In this document: positions 11,402 through 23,048 of the stretch, piece after piece
How positions within the stretch are numbered: position 1 is the first letter of the stretch
Layout of the letters: each line of letters starts with the position of its first letter
Program-made: the position numbers and the translations under genes
Notes under the pieces: model-generated
What the model was told of the DNA's origin: nothing
Seen by the model: the letters and a program-made list of their open reading frames with translations, nothing else
The model's database searches: none
Source: Sarocladium kiliense
Taxonomy: Eukaryota > Ascomycota > Sordariomycetes > Hypocreales > Sarocladiaceae
DNA: 64,000 bases
Assembly (NCBI GenBank): GCA_030734395.1
Contig: JAUZTG010000016.1
Coordinates: forward strand, 186,001-250,000
Direction: 5' to 3'

Positions 11402-14400
11402 CTAATTCCCAGTGGCTATGCTATTCCTCAAGCCCAGCGTTCCACCCGTCATGAGTGACCGCCTGCCATCCGCGGTCTTGACAGAAACCTCACCTACTTC
11501 TGCGTTCTCGCTTCCCCAACCACCACCTCCTGGAGTCAGGATGATGATGCGATCACCTGCTTGGAAGTTGCTCGTCTTCCGAGGTCCCAAAGCTGTCTTC
11601 CTCGTAGATCCAGTGACCGGGTCTTTTCTCACCCAGATGTTCTCTCCTCGCTGACCATCCTCACCACCCTCCAGACCGTAGGGCGCTGTGACTCGTCGAT
11701 CTGAAAGAACCGAGACAGAAAGCGGACGTCGGAACTCGATATCTCTCACGCATCCATCTCCGCCGCGGTAGTATCCTGCACCACCACTTCCCTTGCGGAT
11801 AGAAAACTCCCTCAGAATCACAGGATACCTCTTCTCAAAGATCTCCGGATCTGTGATCCTCGTGTTCGTCAAATGCGTATGCACACCACTCGCGCCATGC
11901 CAGCCAGGTCCAGCACCCGCACCTCCGGCAATCGTCTCATAGTAACCAAAACCTTTTGAAACCTCCCCAGTAACGGGGTCGGTGCCGCCGCAGCCAAAGG
12001 TGAGGTTGTTCATGGTGCCTTGAGAGGCGGCGGCGGCATTGAAGGCGCGGAAGATGAGGTCGGCCAGCTTTTGGGAGGTTTCAGTTGTGCAGCCGACAGT
12101 AGCGGCGGTGGGTGAAGGGGAGAGGATGGTGTTTTCGGGGCAGACTAGTTTGATGGGCTCGAGGCAGCCTTGGTTGAGAGGGATGTCGGCTGAGATCATG
12201 GAACGGAGACAGTACTGTTGTTATTGTCAGCTTCGAGGATTCGAAGAGTGCTTGTGTAGAGCAAGTCACTTACCATAATGACCGAGTAGGAGCAAGTCGG
12301 TGGTGCGTTCAGGTTGCCAGAATGCTCAGGACCGGTGCCTGTGAAGTCAAACACGGCCTCACCCGTCTCCTTGTCAATCGTGACCTTAAGCTGGAAGCGG
12401 ATACCATCATCGTTGTACTCGGTTGCTTCAAGGACACCGCCCTCATGCTTCACCGCAAAAGACTTCAGCAGCTCGCGGACAGCCTGCGCAGCATTCTCCT
12501 GGATAGCCTTCATATAAAGTTGGACAACGGGCCAAGTGAACTCTTTGATGAGGTCACGGATGAGCTCAATGCCCTTCTGGTTGGAAGCTACTGCGGCCTT
12601 GAGGTCGGCAAGGTTGTCGCTGAGGGTTCTGGTTCCACTGCAACCGGGGTAAGATGCTGGCACATCGTACAGGTGGCGGATCAAGCCCTCTTCGTCGAAC
12701 ACGCCTTCCTTGATCATCTTGAAAGACTCGATTGCGGCACCTTCTTGCCACAGCTCAGTTGAGTTCGGAGGCATGGAGCCAGGGGCGATACCACCGACAT
12801 CGGCATGGTGGCCACGGTTCGCAACGAAGAAGATGATCTCCTTCGGATCCTCTTCGCTGTCAAAGACAGGAGTAATAGTGGTGATATCGGGCAAGTGTGT
12901 ACCGCCAGCCTGTGGGTGGTTGCTGATGAGGACATCGCCAGGCTTGAGCTCACCCGGCTTGTACTTCTGCGCCTGATAAGCAATAGCTGTGCTCATAGAA
13001 CCGAGATGGCTGGGAATGTGTGGTGCATTGGCCACGAGGCCGCCGTCCGCCGAGAATACAGCGCACGAATAGTCAAGTCTCTCCTTGATGTTGACAGAAA
13101 TAGAAGTCTTTTCCATGGTGTGGCCCATTTGCTCAGCAACTGTCATGAATCGATGACCGAAGACACTGAGCTGTACAGGATCAACGGTATGTGTCGCCAC
13201 ATTCTGCTGCTGTTCCTTGCTTACTTCGAGAATAACATGCTCGGGCAGGATGAACGCTTTGCTCAAGTGATCAACGACGATAGTCTGGGTCTTGTCGATG
13301 ATCATGGCTGGTCCACTGATCTGGACACCAGGCCTAATGTTGTCCAAGTGGAACACACTAACCTCAGTCCAACCATGCTTCTCGTAGAAGACCTTCCGCG
13401 AGAACAGAGGCGTAGGGACGGGCGTAAGTCCGTCTGACTTGTACTTTGCCAGATCCTTGAACGGGCTGGAGATGTTCACGCCACCTGTTGTGCCAATGCT
13501 GCGAACGCGGATGTCGTCCACCAGAATATCGCGGGATTGCGAGAACCCAAACTCCTGCGAGTGACGGGCTGTGAATGCAGCGGCAAAGTCGGCCACATTC
13601 TCAGGCTTGGGAATCATCAGCGAAGTATCGCTACCCTGGTATCTCATGTTCAGGAAACACTCGTGTCGAACCGCAGCCACCTCGAACCCTTGCGCCGTAA
13701 GACCTTGGCTGCCTCGAGAGGAGATAGTCTCAAACCGGGATGTCAGCTCAGGAATAGCCTGTTCAGAGAAGGTCAAAGCCACAGGCTCTTGGTTCTCAAT
13801 CACGACATCGGCGAGAGCCATGCCGTAGGCGGAGAGAATACTGGAGTAGCGCGGGATGATGGCCTTCTTGATGCCGAGATCACGAGCAATGAAGACAGCA
13901 TGTTGACCACCTGCACCACCGAAGCTGCCGAGATTGTGACTTGGTGCACCGTAGCCGCGTCCTTCGCTCAGTGTTCGGATCGGACGGGTCATGGTAGCAT
14001 TGGCGATGGACAAGAAGCCCAAAGCCAAGCTCTCAGGAGTGAAGACCTCGCCTCCTTCCTTCTCCTTGTTGACAATGTCCGCAAGAGCAGCGAACTTGGA
14101 CACAACGATATCATGGTCGAGCTTACGAGGGAAGAAGTCCGGTACAATCCTGCCGAGGAGGAAGTTGGCGTCAGTCACAGTCAAGGGTCCTCCTTTGCCA
14201 TAGCATGCAGGACCTGGGTTGGCGCCAGCGCTGTCAGGCCCGACTTTAAGGAGACCATTCTCCCACTTCAGGATGGAGCCGCCACCAGCAGCGACGGTGT
14301 TGATGTCCAGCTGAGGTGTTTGGATAGTGACCTCAGCGAGGGTGCTCTCAAAGATGTGCTCGTAAGCACCAGCATATCGCGCCACATCTGTGCTCGTGCC

Positions 14401-15443
14401 TCCCTGTCACGGCGTTAGTTGCAGATCACCAGAATCAGTTCGGGGTTGAGGGGACAGCCACGTACCATATCGAATCCCAAGACGGGAGTAGCATCATCGT
14501 GATCGTAACATGTCTTAGCCAGACCAACAACACCGCCAGCTGGTCCGCTCAGCACACCCTTTAGGCCAGTGAACCTAGTCCAGCTCGTCAAGCCGCCATC
14601 TGATTGCGAGATCAAGAGCTTGTTTGCGCTCTCGTCTTCCAAATGACCCTTGAAGCCCTTTCGGAAGCTTTCCAGGTATGCGGCCGTCATAGGTGTCAGA
14701 TAAGCATCGGCGACGGCGGACTGACTCCGTGGCACGAACTTGGCCATGGACTGAAGCTCTGAAGATGCAGAGACCCTGAAACCCATTTCCTTGGCTAGTC
14801 GGGCGACTTGGACCTCGTGGTCGGGGAACGTATATGAGTGCATGAAGCTGATGGCAACATTGGTGATGCCCTTGCTTTTGAGGTCCTCAAGAACAGGTTT
14901 GACTGCATCAAGGTCCGGTCTCCTCATGATGCGCACTACTTCTCCTGATTGACCCATGATGAGATCAGGATCTGAGTTGATGTCGATAGGCTTCGGGTCC
15001 GGATCCTCGCTGAAGCCTTCAATTGTGACACGCTCATCGATTTCCACAACAGTCTCATAGAGTTGACCTAGTCTCATGACTGAAAGATCAAACAGGTCCG
15101 GCCTGGTCTGGTTTCCGATAACAAGGCCATCTCGGAACCCTTTGGTTGTGAGAAAAGCGACGCGGTCACCCTTGCGTTCTAATAATGCGTTGGTGGCTAC
15201 TGTGGTACCCATGCGAATAGACTCGACGGGAGTGAGGTCGAGGAGTGTGCCCTTGGGAATTGAAGTGCCCGTGGCAGACTCGAGGATCTGCCTGATACAC
15301 TCTGTAGGTGCGTCATCGTACTCTCCGGGACATACGGAAAGGACCTTGAAGACGATGTGCTCTGCTCTTCCGGGGACCTCTGCCCAGGCATCTGTGAAAG
15401 TGCCACCCCTGTCGATGGCGATTCTGATGCCGCGCAACGCCAT
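11402..15443 (-). CDS. OXP1: 5-oxoprolinase (ATP-hydrolysing), HyuA-HyuB fusion
   Basis: Three exons (14466-15443, 12274-14403, 11402-12214), all phase 0, encode 1,306 residues, the normal length for eukaryotic 5-oxoprolinase. The enzyme opens 5-oxo-L-proline (pyroglutamate) to L-glutamate at the cost of ATP, in the cytosol. The N-terminal hydantoinase A half begins RIAIDRGGTFTDAWAEVPG, an ASKHA-type phosphate loop, and includes GTTVATNALLERKG. A second ATPase motif, GFDMGGTSTDVARY, is formed exactly across the first splice. The hydantoinase B half begins at about residue 735 (DPVQLSVFGHRFM) and contains SNHPQAGGTHLPDITTITPV and a Gly-rich C-terminal region (LTPGGGGWG). The reading frame is intact throughout. 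It is transcribed away from the Zn2Cys6 regulator at 17984, and two CGG-N10-CCG sites lie 230-280 bp upstream. Confidence 0.96.
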
Positions 15444-15600
15444 AGTGAAAGCGAGAGAGAAAGAATAGAGGGTATAGGCTGATAGTGAGAGAAGTGTATG
15501 GCTGCAAGGCGTATCAGAAAAGCTGCATCATGAGATTCAAGGTATGTCAATGTGAGTATTGTGTAAATCGGATTGTGCTTGGCTGAGCTGTGAGCCTCAG

Positions 15601-15606
15601 TATATA
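15601..15606 (-). promoter_or_regulatory. TATA-like element upstream of the oxoprolinase gene
   Basis: TATATA about 160 bp before the oxoprolinase start codon, at a plausible distance for a core promoter on the minus strand. Transcript start not known. Confidence 0.35.
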
Positions 15607-15673
15607 CTTCAGAGGCAACGACAACCTTCAGCGGCACTTGTCAACTAAGAACTGCACCGTATCAGCAGATCAG

Positions 15674-15723
15674 CGGCCATGGAGCTCCGTGCACAAGAAC
15701 CTCGATCCGGACACGGACGTCCG
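15674..15723. promoter_or_regulatory. two CGG-N10-CCG inverted triplets (Zn2Cys6-type sites)
   Basis: Two exact CGG-N10-CCG arrangements: 15674-15689 and 15708-15723. This spacing is the one established for yeast Put3, the proline-utilisation activator. They sit 231-280 bp upstream of the oxoprolinase start, in the region shared with the divergent Zn2Cys6 gene. Binding by that regulator is inference. Confidence 0.4.
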
Positions 15724-17983
15724 CAGTGCGCAAGCCGACATATTTGCCGGTAAGCTGCACTCTTGCCATTCTGATTCTTGTCAATTGCGTGCCCTCGTCG
15801 GATGGGAGATGGGCCGGCAAATTTGAAGTTGCCGACCGAGTGGGTGGAACCGGTAACCTTTCGACTTGCCGGAGGCATCAGCGACCTACAGTATCCAGAT
15901 GAGGAAATTGGCGCCGAATGGCCATAACGGCGTCGTCCCCCACATGCTGTTCGACACAACTAGCCGACTGGGTGTCGTTTTGTGACAGGATGGCTCGTCC
16001 TCACTGCTGTGGTGGGCATGAATGTCAGAGGCTACTCATCAGGCCGAGTTGGGACTTGTGCCCCTTGTCCCATGATTTTGCTTTTTTTCTACACTGCCCT
16101 CTGGAGCCTTAGAGATAGATGATAATCACTGGTATAACAGCATGCATGGCTAGGTACATTATACAAATTGATTACAAAAATCCCGTCTTGTCTGCACAGC
16201 TCTTGCTCAGCCCTCTCGTCCTGATGGAGTGAGCGTCTGCAGCGGCTGTCCCGGCTGGCTTCGTCCAGTGCGTCCGACTGTCCTCCGTGGCGTCCTTCTA
16301 CCGAAACAGCACCAGCACCCACAGCCAACATCTGCAAGAAGAAGCACCACCGGCAAAAGGACAGCTACCAAGACCATTTAGTGCCGTAGTTCTTCTCGCC
16401 GGTATACCCGTCTTTCGAGGGGTCTCTCGTCGTCGGCTGATGCATCTTTGCCGTGATTCAGTCCGGAGCACAAGTTGAGCCGCCAATGATCTTGTAGTAC
16501 ACATTGTCTGGACTGCCGGCCAGAACATCACGGCCATTGACGGATGTTATTGTCGGCTTTTAGGGGGATGCATCGGTGGGCACAATTGTCAACCGAGTGG
16601 TCGAACCGTGACCGAGGGATGTAGCCCGACATCTCGACGTCAACAAAGAAGCGACTTGAGGAAAGTCGTCCTGAAAGTCGGCATTTTGGTAAACATCGAG
16701 AGCCTTCTTCATCAATTTTGCAAGCCAAATGCTCGATTGACTTCAACGCCTCGGCTACGATGAGCCTCTATCGGATGGAATATCATTTCACAGTCCTGGG
16801 CTTGCTGGTCGGAATGAGTCGGCAGTCTTTCGACTTACCGGGAGCTGGACTCCCCAAGAGCCCGAGGGCCTTATCCTCACCGAGAAGTGGCGTTGTCAGC
16901 ACTCTCTCCTGGGACGACTCGAGGAATCGGGCTCGAGACAATGCCTTGTCCTTTTATTCAGATTGAGAGAAACGAGAGGCTCTGGTGAGCAGGGTATGCG
17001 ACGAGCAATGGCTGATAGAGGCTGCTCGGGTGGCTGACCACTTACCGGGTGAGCGGTGAGACAAGGTAAGGTATCTATCTGTCTGTCTGATCATCAGTTT
17101 GATTCCATCCCATCCCATCACATCACATTGTTTCGGTCAGGCGTTTTTGAAATGAAGATGGAAGGCTGAGAGTTGCATCATCGCAACGTTGCAAAGTGAA
17201 GCTGGAGCTTGTCAGTTCACATGGCATGGATATAATATAATGTAAGATGCACGCATCTCATGGTTCTGCAACTAAATCACCATCGTCCTCCATGCACGAC
17301 GCAGATCATTTCCCCTCCCATATATTCAATCCTGAACCATTTATCAGCAACTAATATGTCATATCTCCACGTCCAACTTGTGGAACATCGCCCAAAGTGC
17401 TTGCACCTAGTCCACCCTAAGGGACAAGTCGTGCAGGCAGCTTACTCGCGTACTACGCTAAGAGCTGGCCCTGGTGCAGACGCTGCAGACTCAATCCGGG
17501 GCACGACATGTCACCCTCACCACCCCTGCTTTCCGAAGACGAGGCCCTGCTGTGAAGTCTGCGATAAGAACCACAGAGCGCCTTTTCAGGCTCCGTAGCA
17601 GCTGAATAGCGCCAGGGTCATCACTGCGTGCACACTACGAGGTGTGCCCTGGAAATTGCGGCTCTTGTCCCCACGACGTGCACATTAGATACATGTACAA
17701 GAGCATCGAGCCACTCACTAGCGGTGGGACTCCACCATCGTCGCTTCTCTTCAGGGTCCGCAGCTCGTGCACTGCTACTTTGATTCGGAATCTACCTCCA
17801 TTCACCACAGCACATACAACGAATACTGCAACCCCGTCATCTCTCCACAATCCCTCTCTTCATTGCATCTAGAAAGCGGAGACACTGCACAGACTGTTCC
17901 AAGGGGAGATCCATTCGCATTCGCTGTCCGGCCGGGGTCTCTGCACTCAATTAATCAATCACCTCTCAACTCCACCATGCAAC

Positions 17984-20360
17984 ATGAACGCCTCACGGCG
18001 ACCAAGGAGACTATTAGCAGCGTGAGCTCCAACCAACCCGTTACCAATATAACCAAGTCAGTTTTGACGCCTTATACGGATTTAGATGCCATCCATGCCA
18101 TAAACAAAAGATCAAGTGCTCAGGCGAGCAGCCATGCGCCACCTGCATCGCAAATGATCGGCCCTCCGCCTGCGAGTACCCTCGCAAAGAGCGCAGAATC
18201 ACCATCTCCGAAAGCTACCTGCGTACGCTTGAGGCGGACAGCAAGCGTCTGCGGACTGGAGTCGGACCTGAGCCCAGCTTGCAGACCCCAGATAGTGACC
18301 GCATCACGCCTGCGCCGCATCGCAGCGGCAGCAGCGAGGATGAGCTGCGTTTGTCTCGTGAGGAGACCAACATGCTCAACCCCATGTTTGACAATCGAGC
18401 GAGGGACTCGCCTGAGCAGCCTTTCTTCTCGAGTCACGAGTCGGCGTTTGTAGGGGAGGCGTCATGCGCTGCGTTTTGTAATCGACTTTTGCGGTGCTTT
18501 GACGATACCTACACGCCTTGCAATGCAGGTTTCTCAAACTACCACCCGCTCAACGGTCGGTTACAGCCCATGCTGGATCCAAGGGATGCTTTTCCTGAGC
18601 GGATGCATGCCAAGCTGTTGCTGAATGTGGCGAGACGCTTCATTGGGAACTATCACCCTTTGTTTCTCGAAGTCACCTTCATGCAGGAGATGGATGCTGT
18701 TTATCGGCGGGAGTTGACACCTTCAAGTCTATGGCTCTGCAAATTCTATGCGCTCATGGCTCTGGGAGAGATCTATACCAATAGGAGAGGAGCTGAGGGC
18801 AGTGGTATCGTACCTGGCACTCGATACTACGAGCGCGCTGTCTACATGTTCCAGGACCACGATCTCCATGAGGAGCCATGCTTGATGCATGTGGAGATAT
18901 TGACACTGCTGGTACGCGCTTGCAAAGCCCTTGCATATGCAACTTTCAATCGAAGACCCGTTTCTAACGACACTGACATTGCCGTAGGGTTGGACGTCAA
19001 ACATCTTCGGTCGAGTCCGGACAGCGTACTACTACAGCGGTACAGCTGTACGTCTGGCCATGAGCATGGGTATGCATCGCGCAGCATCAAGCAACAGTAC
19101 ACTCAGCGCCGTCGAAAGAGAGAGTCGACGGCGGACCTGGTGGGTTTTATACTTCTTCGATCGCTTCTCCGCCTCCAAGCTCGGTCAGCCCGTCACGGTA
19201 CGGGATGAAGACATCGACGTGGAAATGCCAAGCATGGACGGCTTGACAGAGGATGAGAAGAAGGAGTTTCTGGATCCTCAGCCCTTGATAACGAATACGA
19301 AGTTGGGGCGGATTATAGGAAATATATGCAAGTGCTCCAGCGTCGTCACATATGTGTCGAGAGGAAGACAGCTAACAATCTTGTTGTAGTGACGGACATA
19401 TACGGCGCTCCGAAAAGCCGAAGAGGTCTTTGCATTCGAGGCGTCCATGGGATCCTGAAGCAGCTCCGATCCTGGCATGACGAGCTCCCTTCAGAACTAC
19501 GACTTAAAGAACGCGGCACACCACGACCTGTGGCAAGCCTTCATCTTGCATATAACCAATGCATCATACAAACTACCAGACCAGTCCTGTTACACTTGTT
19601 CAAGACTCAATTCCAGCTGGACAGTGCCGGAGGTCAAAGTGCCCAACAAGGCGAACAGACTGAAGAACAGCAACAGCAAAACCAACAACTAGCTCTCGCA
19701 CAGAACTTCTCCCCCGTCACTCTCGCCCTCGCAGAAAGCTGCGTCAACGCCGCCAAATCCACAAGCCGCGTCGTCGAAGGCCTCTTCCTCGACGGCTCCG
19801 TTGCGAGCTACGGCTACTGGGACGCACACCACATCTTCTCTGCAGCACTTATACTCGTCATCTCCGCCGTCATGAACCCCACGACGGCAACTTCTGAGGC
19901 GCTTGAGACGCTGTTGAGCATACTTCGGTCGATCAAGAATGATGGGAATATACCTGCGGTGGATTTCTGTGAGAAGCTTTCCCAGGTGCAAACGAGAGTC
20001 TCGAACTTGAGATCGAAGGCGCAGGCGACGGACTTCGCCGGGCCTACTCAACATTTAACTGGTTCGTCTCGCTTTGAGGAACAACAGCAGAGCCTGCCAG
20101 ATCGTCAGTCAGATCCAGCAGTACCTGGCGAAGGAACAGCACCGTTCCTGCATACTCCCAAGAGTGCAGAAGTGACAGAAGGCAATACCAGCAACGGCGA
20201 TGATGCCTCGATGAGCTGGTGCAGCGTTGACATCCTCGGCAACCCTCGCATTGGGAGTTTTCTGGACGAGACGCGCATGCCTTGGTTGGAGGGGATATTC
20301 TTGGACGATGGGACGTTCAAACAGTTTGCGTCAGACGTCGACACGAACTTTTCTTATTAG
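17984..20360 (+). CDS. Zn2Cys6 transcription factor with fungal-specific middle domain
   Basis: Four exons (17984-18021, 18086-18911, 18988-19327, 19390-20360) give 724 residues. The zinc cluster is CHPCHKQKIKC followed by CX5CX2CX8C, with Cys at 14, 17, 24, 30, 33 and 42. It is assembled only after removing the first intron, which splits codon 13. An acidic linker follows, then the fungal_trans homology region (FIGNYHPLFLEVTFMQEMD, LAMSMGMHRAASSNST, ERESRRRTWWVLYFFDR). The C-terminus is Gln-rich and acidic. The third intron has a GC donor (GCAAGT) and TAG acceptor; only this choice restores GNILTDIYGAPKSRRG. The middle domain resembles proteins annotated as proline-utilisation trans-activators. 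Its neighbours, oxoprolinase (divergent) and a Dal5-type permease (downstream, same strand), suggest control of a small catabolic set; that is inference. The middle-domain reading is intact with no stop. Confidence 0.9.
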
Positions 20361-21479
20361 AGGGCACTTGAAATGGGAGAAGGGCCTTGTATGTTTCGGA
20401 TCTACCTTGTTGGAGTTATGAGTCGAGGGGCTTTGACCTGGGGTGTTTGGGTTCATGTTCGTCTTGGTTATGGGCGATGGACGAACGGTAACGAAGTAAC
20501 GACTATTTGTTTCTCCTATGACTATTCAAAACTTGTTCGTATATGTACAGCTGCCATTCGAGGCATATCCAATTTTGGCTACTGCATTGAAGCCGAATTG
20601 ATTTGGAACATCGCACAGTAAACGGGAACTCTATGCGGTGATGTCTTCTCTTCTCAACACATAGTCGCCTGCATAGACATCGAGACCATTGCCTCTTCGG
20701 ATTCTACTTCCCCAGCCAGGCCAGCTCCAATTATCGCAGTCATCCCAGCACTCTCCTCATCATCATGAAAGCCCGACCACAACCCATGCCTCATTCATCA
20801 TTCCACCCCCTCCCTTCCCCAGCACACCCTCTTCCCCACGAGCCAACCCCATGTAAGCCCCGCACCCGATATCTACAAAGCCAGCCCACAAAGATAGCCA
20901 ACGTCACAACCAACCCACACCACCCGGCGAGGCAAGAGTTTGCCGAATACTCGGCTCTCCCTCACTTTGCCGGTGGTAAGTCCGGAGTATCTGCCGCGCG
21001 CGCGCGAGTAAGAAGCCAAGACCCCCTTCCTGGTTGTTTGCGACGATCCCCTAACGTACTATGACCACCTGGACGGCACTTGTCCGGTTTTCTGTCGTAG
21101 GCTGGATAAGGAAGGACGACGGATTTAAACATTGCTGGGGTAGATGTTTCCACCGCTATCGTCGTGAATGCTATCCAATGTCGTACTTAAAGTGACCCAC
21201 GACCTTGACCCCAGTTTCTCTTCACTTCAATCAGAGTGAGAGGCATATCTGGAAGGGGTTTCTTCTCTCTTCATTTTTGGATCATTCTCTTTGCCACCTT
21301 ACTACTATCCAAGAGTGGCTCTACTATCCATCATCTGCACGCCAACTCTGCAACTGACGTAGTTGGCGTTCCTGAAGACTCTTCTTAGCCCCCCGTCAAC
21401 GACCTTTCAAAACAACCAAATTCACCAACAGTAAACAAAGTCAATTCACAATAATTGAAATCGCAACCCTCCATTCACC
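20361..21479. other. intergenic, promoter of the permease
   Basis: 3' UTR of the regulator followed by the permease promoter. A compact palindromic block of CGG/CCG triplets lies at 20971-20996 (listed separately). The last 250 bp are C/T- and A-rich like a fungal leader. No gene seen. Confidence 0.45.
20971..20996. promoter_or_regulatory. paired CGG-N8-CCG triplets sharing a central CCGG
   Basis: Reads CGG-N8-CCGG-N8-CCG, so two inverted-triplet sites of equal spacing overlap in the middle. Located about 485-510 bp before the permease start. Form typical of Zn2Cys6 binding; the bound factor is unknown. Confidence 0.3.
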
Positions 21480-23048
21480 ATGGGCAGCGACAAAGCCTTG
21501 CCGGACCACGGCCCCATCTCACCAGGAGATCTCCCTCCTTCCGACATCAAGAAAGAAGAACTCGGCACCCATCCCTCCGACATCATCATCGATGAAGCCG
21601 CCGAAAAGGCTCTGCTCGCTAAACTCGACCGCTGGATCATTCCTCCGGTGATGCTCCTCTATCTCTTCTCCTTCCTTGACCGCGTCAACATCGGCAATGC
21701 CCGTCTTTACCACATGGAGGACGACCTTGGCCTTGAAGGCTCTCAGTACCAAACTGCTGTTTCAGTCTTGTTTGTTACCTACATTCTTTCAGAGCTGCCT
21801 TCCAACCTGGTGATCAAGAAGTTCACTCCCTCACGATGGCTCGCATTCATCACCGTCGGATGGGGCGTCGTCGCCACGCTCACCGGTCTCGTTCAGAATT
21901 TCGCTGGCCTCATCGCCTGCCGAGTCATCCTCGGCGCATTAGAGGGCGGATTGTTTCCCGGGCTGACCGTTTATCTGACGCTCTTTTATACCAAGCGAGA
22001 ATACGGCCTTAGGATAGGTTATCTCTTCGTCTCGGCGGCAATCGCCGGCTCCATGGGTGGCTTGCTAGCGTATGCGATTGGACACATGGAGGGCGTCGCA
22101 GGCATGAACGGCTGGCGGTGGATCATGATCATCGAGGGAATCCCTACCGTGATTCTCGGTATCAGCATCTGGTGGTGGCTCGCGGATAACCCAGAATCTG
22201 CGCACTACCTGACTCCAGAAGAGCGTCTCCTGATCGACGCTCGTATGCGTCGTCAAGTTGGCCATACTAAGTCTGGTGATCTTATGCACAAGGCGGACGT
22301 ATACGCTGGTCTGAAAGACATCAAGATCTGGCTATTCTGTCTGGGCCAATTTGGAGGCGACATCATCCTCTATGGCTACTCAACTTTCCTTCCAACCATT
22401 ATCCGTGGTCTCGGAGACTGGACCATCGCCCAGGTCCAAGCCCTCACCATTCCATGCTATGCTCTCGGTGCCATCAGCTACCTTGCTGTAGCCTGGCTTT
22501 CAGATCGTACCCAGAAGCGTGCAGTCTTCGTCATTGTCTTCGGCCTCATTTGCACATTGGGCTACGCCATCCTTGTCAGCCCCGTGTCTGGCAATGTCAA
22601 GTACTTCGGCTGCTTCCTCGGCGCCATGGGCTTATACGTCGTCGTCGGCATTCCACTGGCTTGGCTACCCAGCAACAACCCTCGTTACGGCAAGCGGACC
22701 GTTGCCACAGGTCTACAGCTCACCATCGGCAACTCTGCCGGTGTCCCTGCTCCTTTCGTAAGTTTCAAGACTCCTATTCAGATCCTCTTGACAACGAATC
22801 GAGGCTTACTGACATTTGATGGCCAGCTGTATAAAACAAACGAAGGACCACGCTTCATCAAAGGCCACGCCATCTCCATGGGCTTCGTTGCCGTATCAAC
22901 CATCATTTACATCGTCTTCTGGCTATGGTTCCGCCGGGAGAATAAGCTTCGCGCTGAGGGCAAGCGGGACGAAAAGGTGCGTGGCATGACCGAGGAGGAA
23001 ATCGAGGAGCTTGGCGAGCACAACCCACGCTTCCGCTACACATATTGA
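21480..23048 (+). CDS. MFS permease, Dal5 / anion:cation symporter family
   Basis: Two exons (21480-22757, 22827-23048) give 499 residues, the usual length for this family. The cytoplasmic N-terminus (about 50 residues) is followed by twelve expected membrane segments. Family signatures include FLDRVNIGNARL in the first membrane segment, SELPSNLVIKK, and RVILGALEGGLFPGLTVYL in the fourth/fifth segments. The pattern matches fungal allantoate, nicotinate and small carboxylate or dipeptide importers of the plasma membrane. The 69-nt intron is a stop-free multiple of three. Splicing gives PAPFLYKTNEGPRF, the conserved join, whereas retention would insert 23 polar residues in a late membrane segment. 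It follows the Zn2Cys6 gene on the same strand with 1.1 kb between. Substrate cannot be read from sequence; a link to pyroglutamate is suggested only by the oxoprolinase nearby. Confidence 0.93.
   Translation: MGSDKALPDHGPISPGDLPPSDIKKEELGTHPSDIIIDEAAEKALLAKLDRWIIPPVMLLYLFSFLDRVNIGNARLYHMEDDLGLEGSQYQTAVSVLFVTYILSELPSNLVIKKFTPSRWLAFITVGWGVVATLTGLVQNFAGLIACRVILGALEGGLFPGLTVYLTLFYTKREYGLRIGYLFVSAAIAGSMGGLLAYAIGHMEGVAGMNGWRWIMIIEGIPTVILGISIWWWLADNPESAHYLTPEERLLIDARMRRQVGHTKSGDLMHKADVYAGLKDIKIWLFCLGQFGGDIILYGYSTFLPTIIRGLGDWTIAQVQALTIPCYALGAISYLAVAWLSDRTQKRAVFVIVFGLICTLGYAILVSPVSGNVKYFGCFLGAMGLYVVVGIPLAWLPSNNPRYGKRTVATGLQLTIGNSAGVPAPFVSFKTPIQILLTTNRGLLTFDGQLYKTNEGPRFIKGHAISMGFVAVSTIIYIVFWLWFRRENKLRAEGKRDEKVRGMTEEEIEELGEHNPRFRYTY

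Larger units (their letters stand above)
15444..17983. other. divergent intergenic region between oxoprolinase and the regulator
   Basis: About 2.5 kb upstream region shared by two outward-facing genes. Besides the sites listed separately it contains a 9-bp inverted repeat (15742-15750 / 15814-15822). ORFs here are short and motif-free. Confidence 0.45.

Noticed and set aside
13537..14418. 293-codon plus-strand open frame
   Set aside because: Exactly antisense to oxoprolinase exon 2; a shadow of GC-rich coding sequence without any motif.
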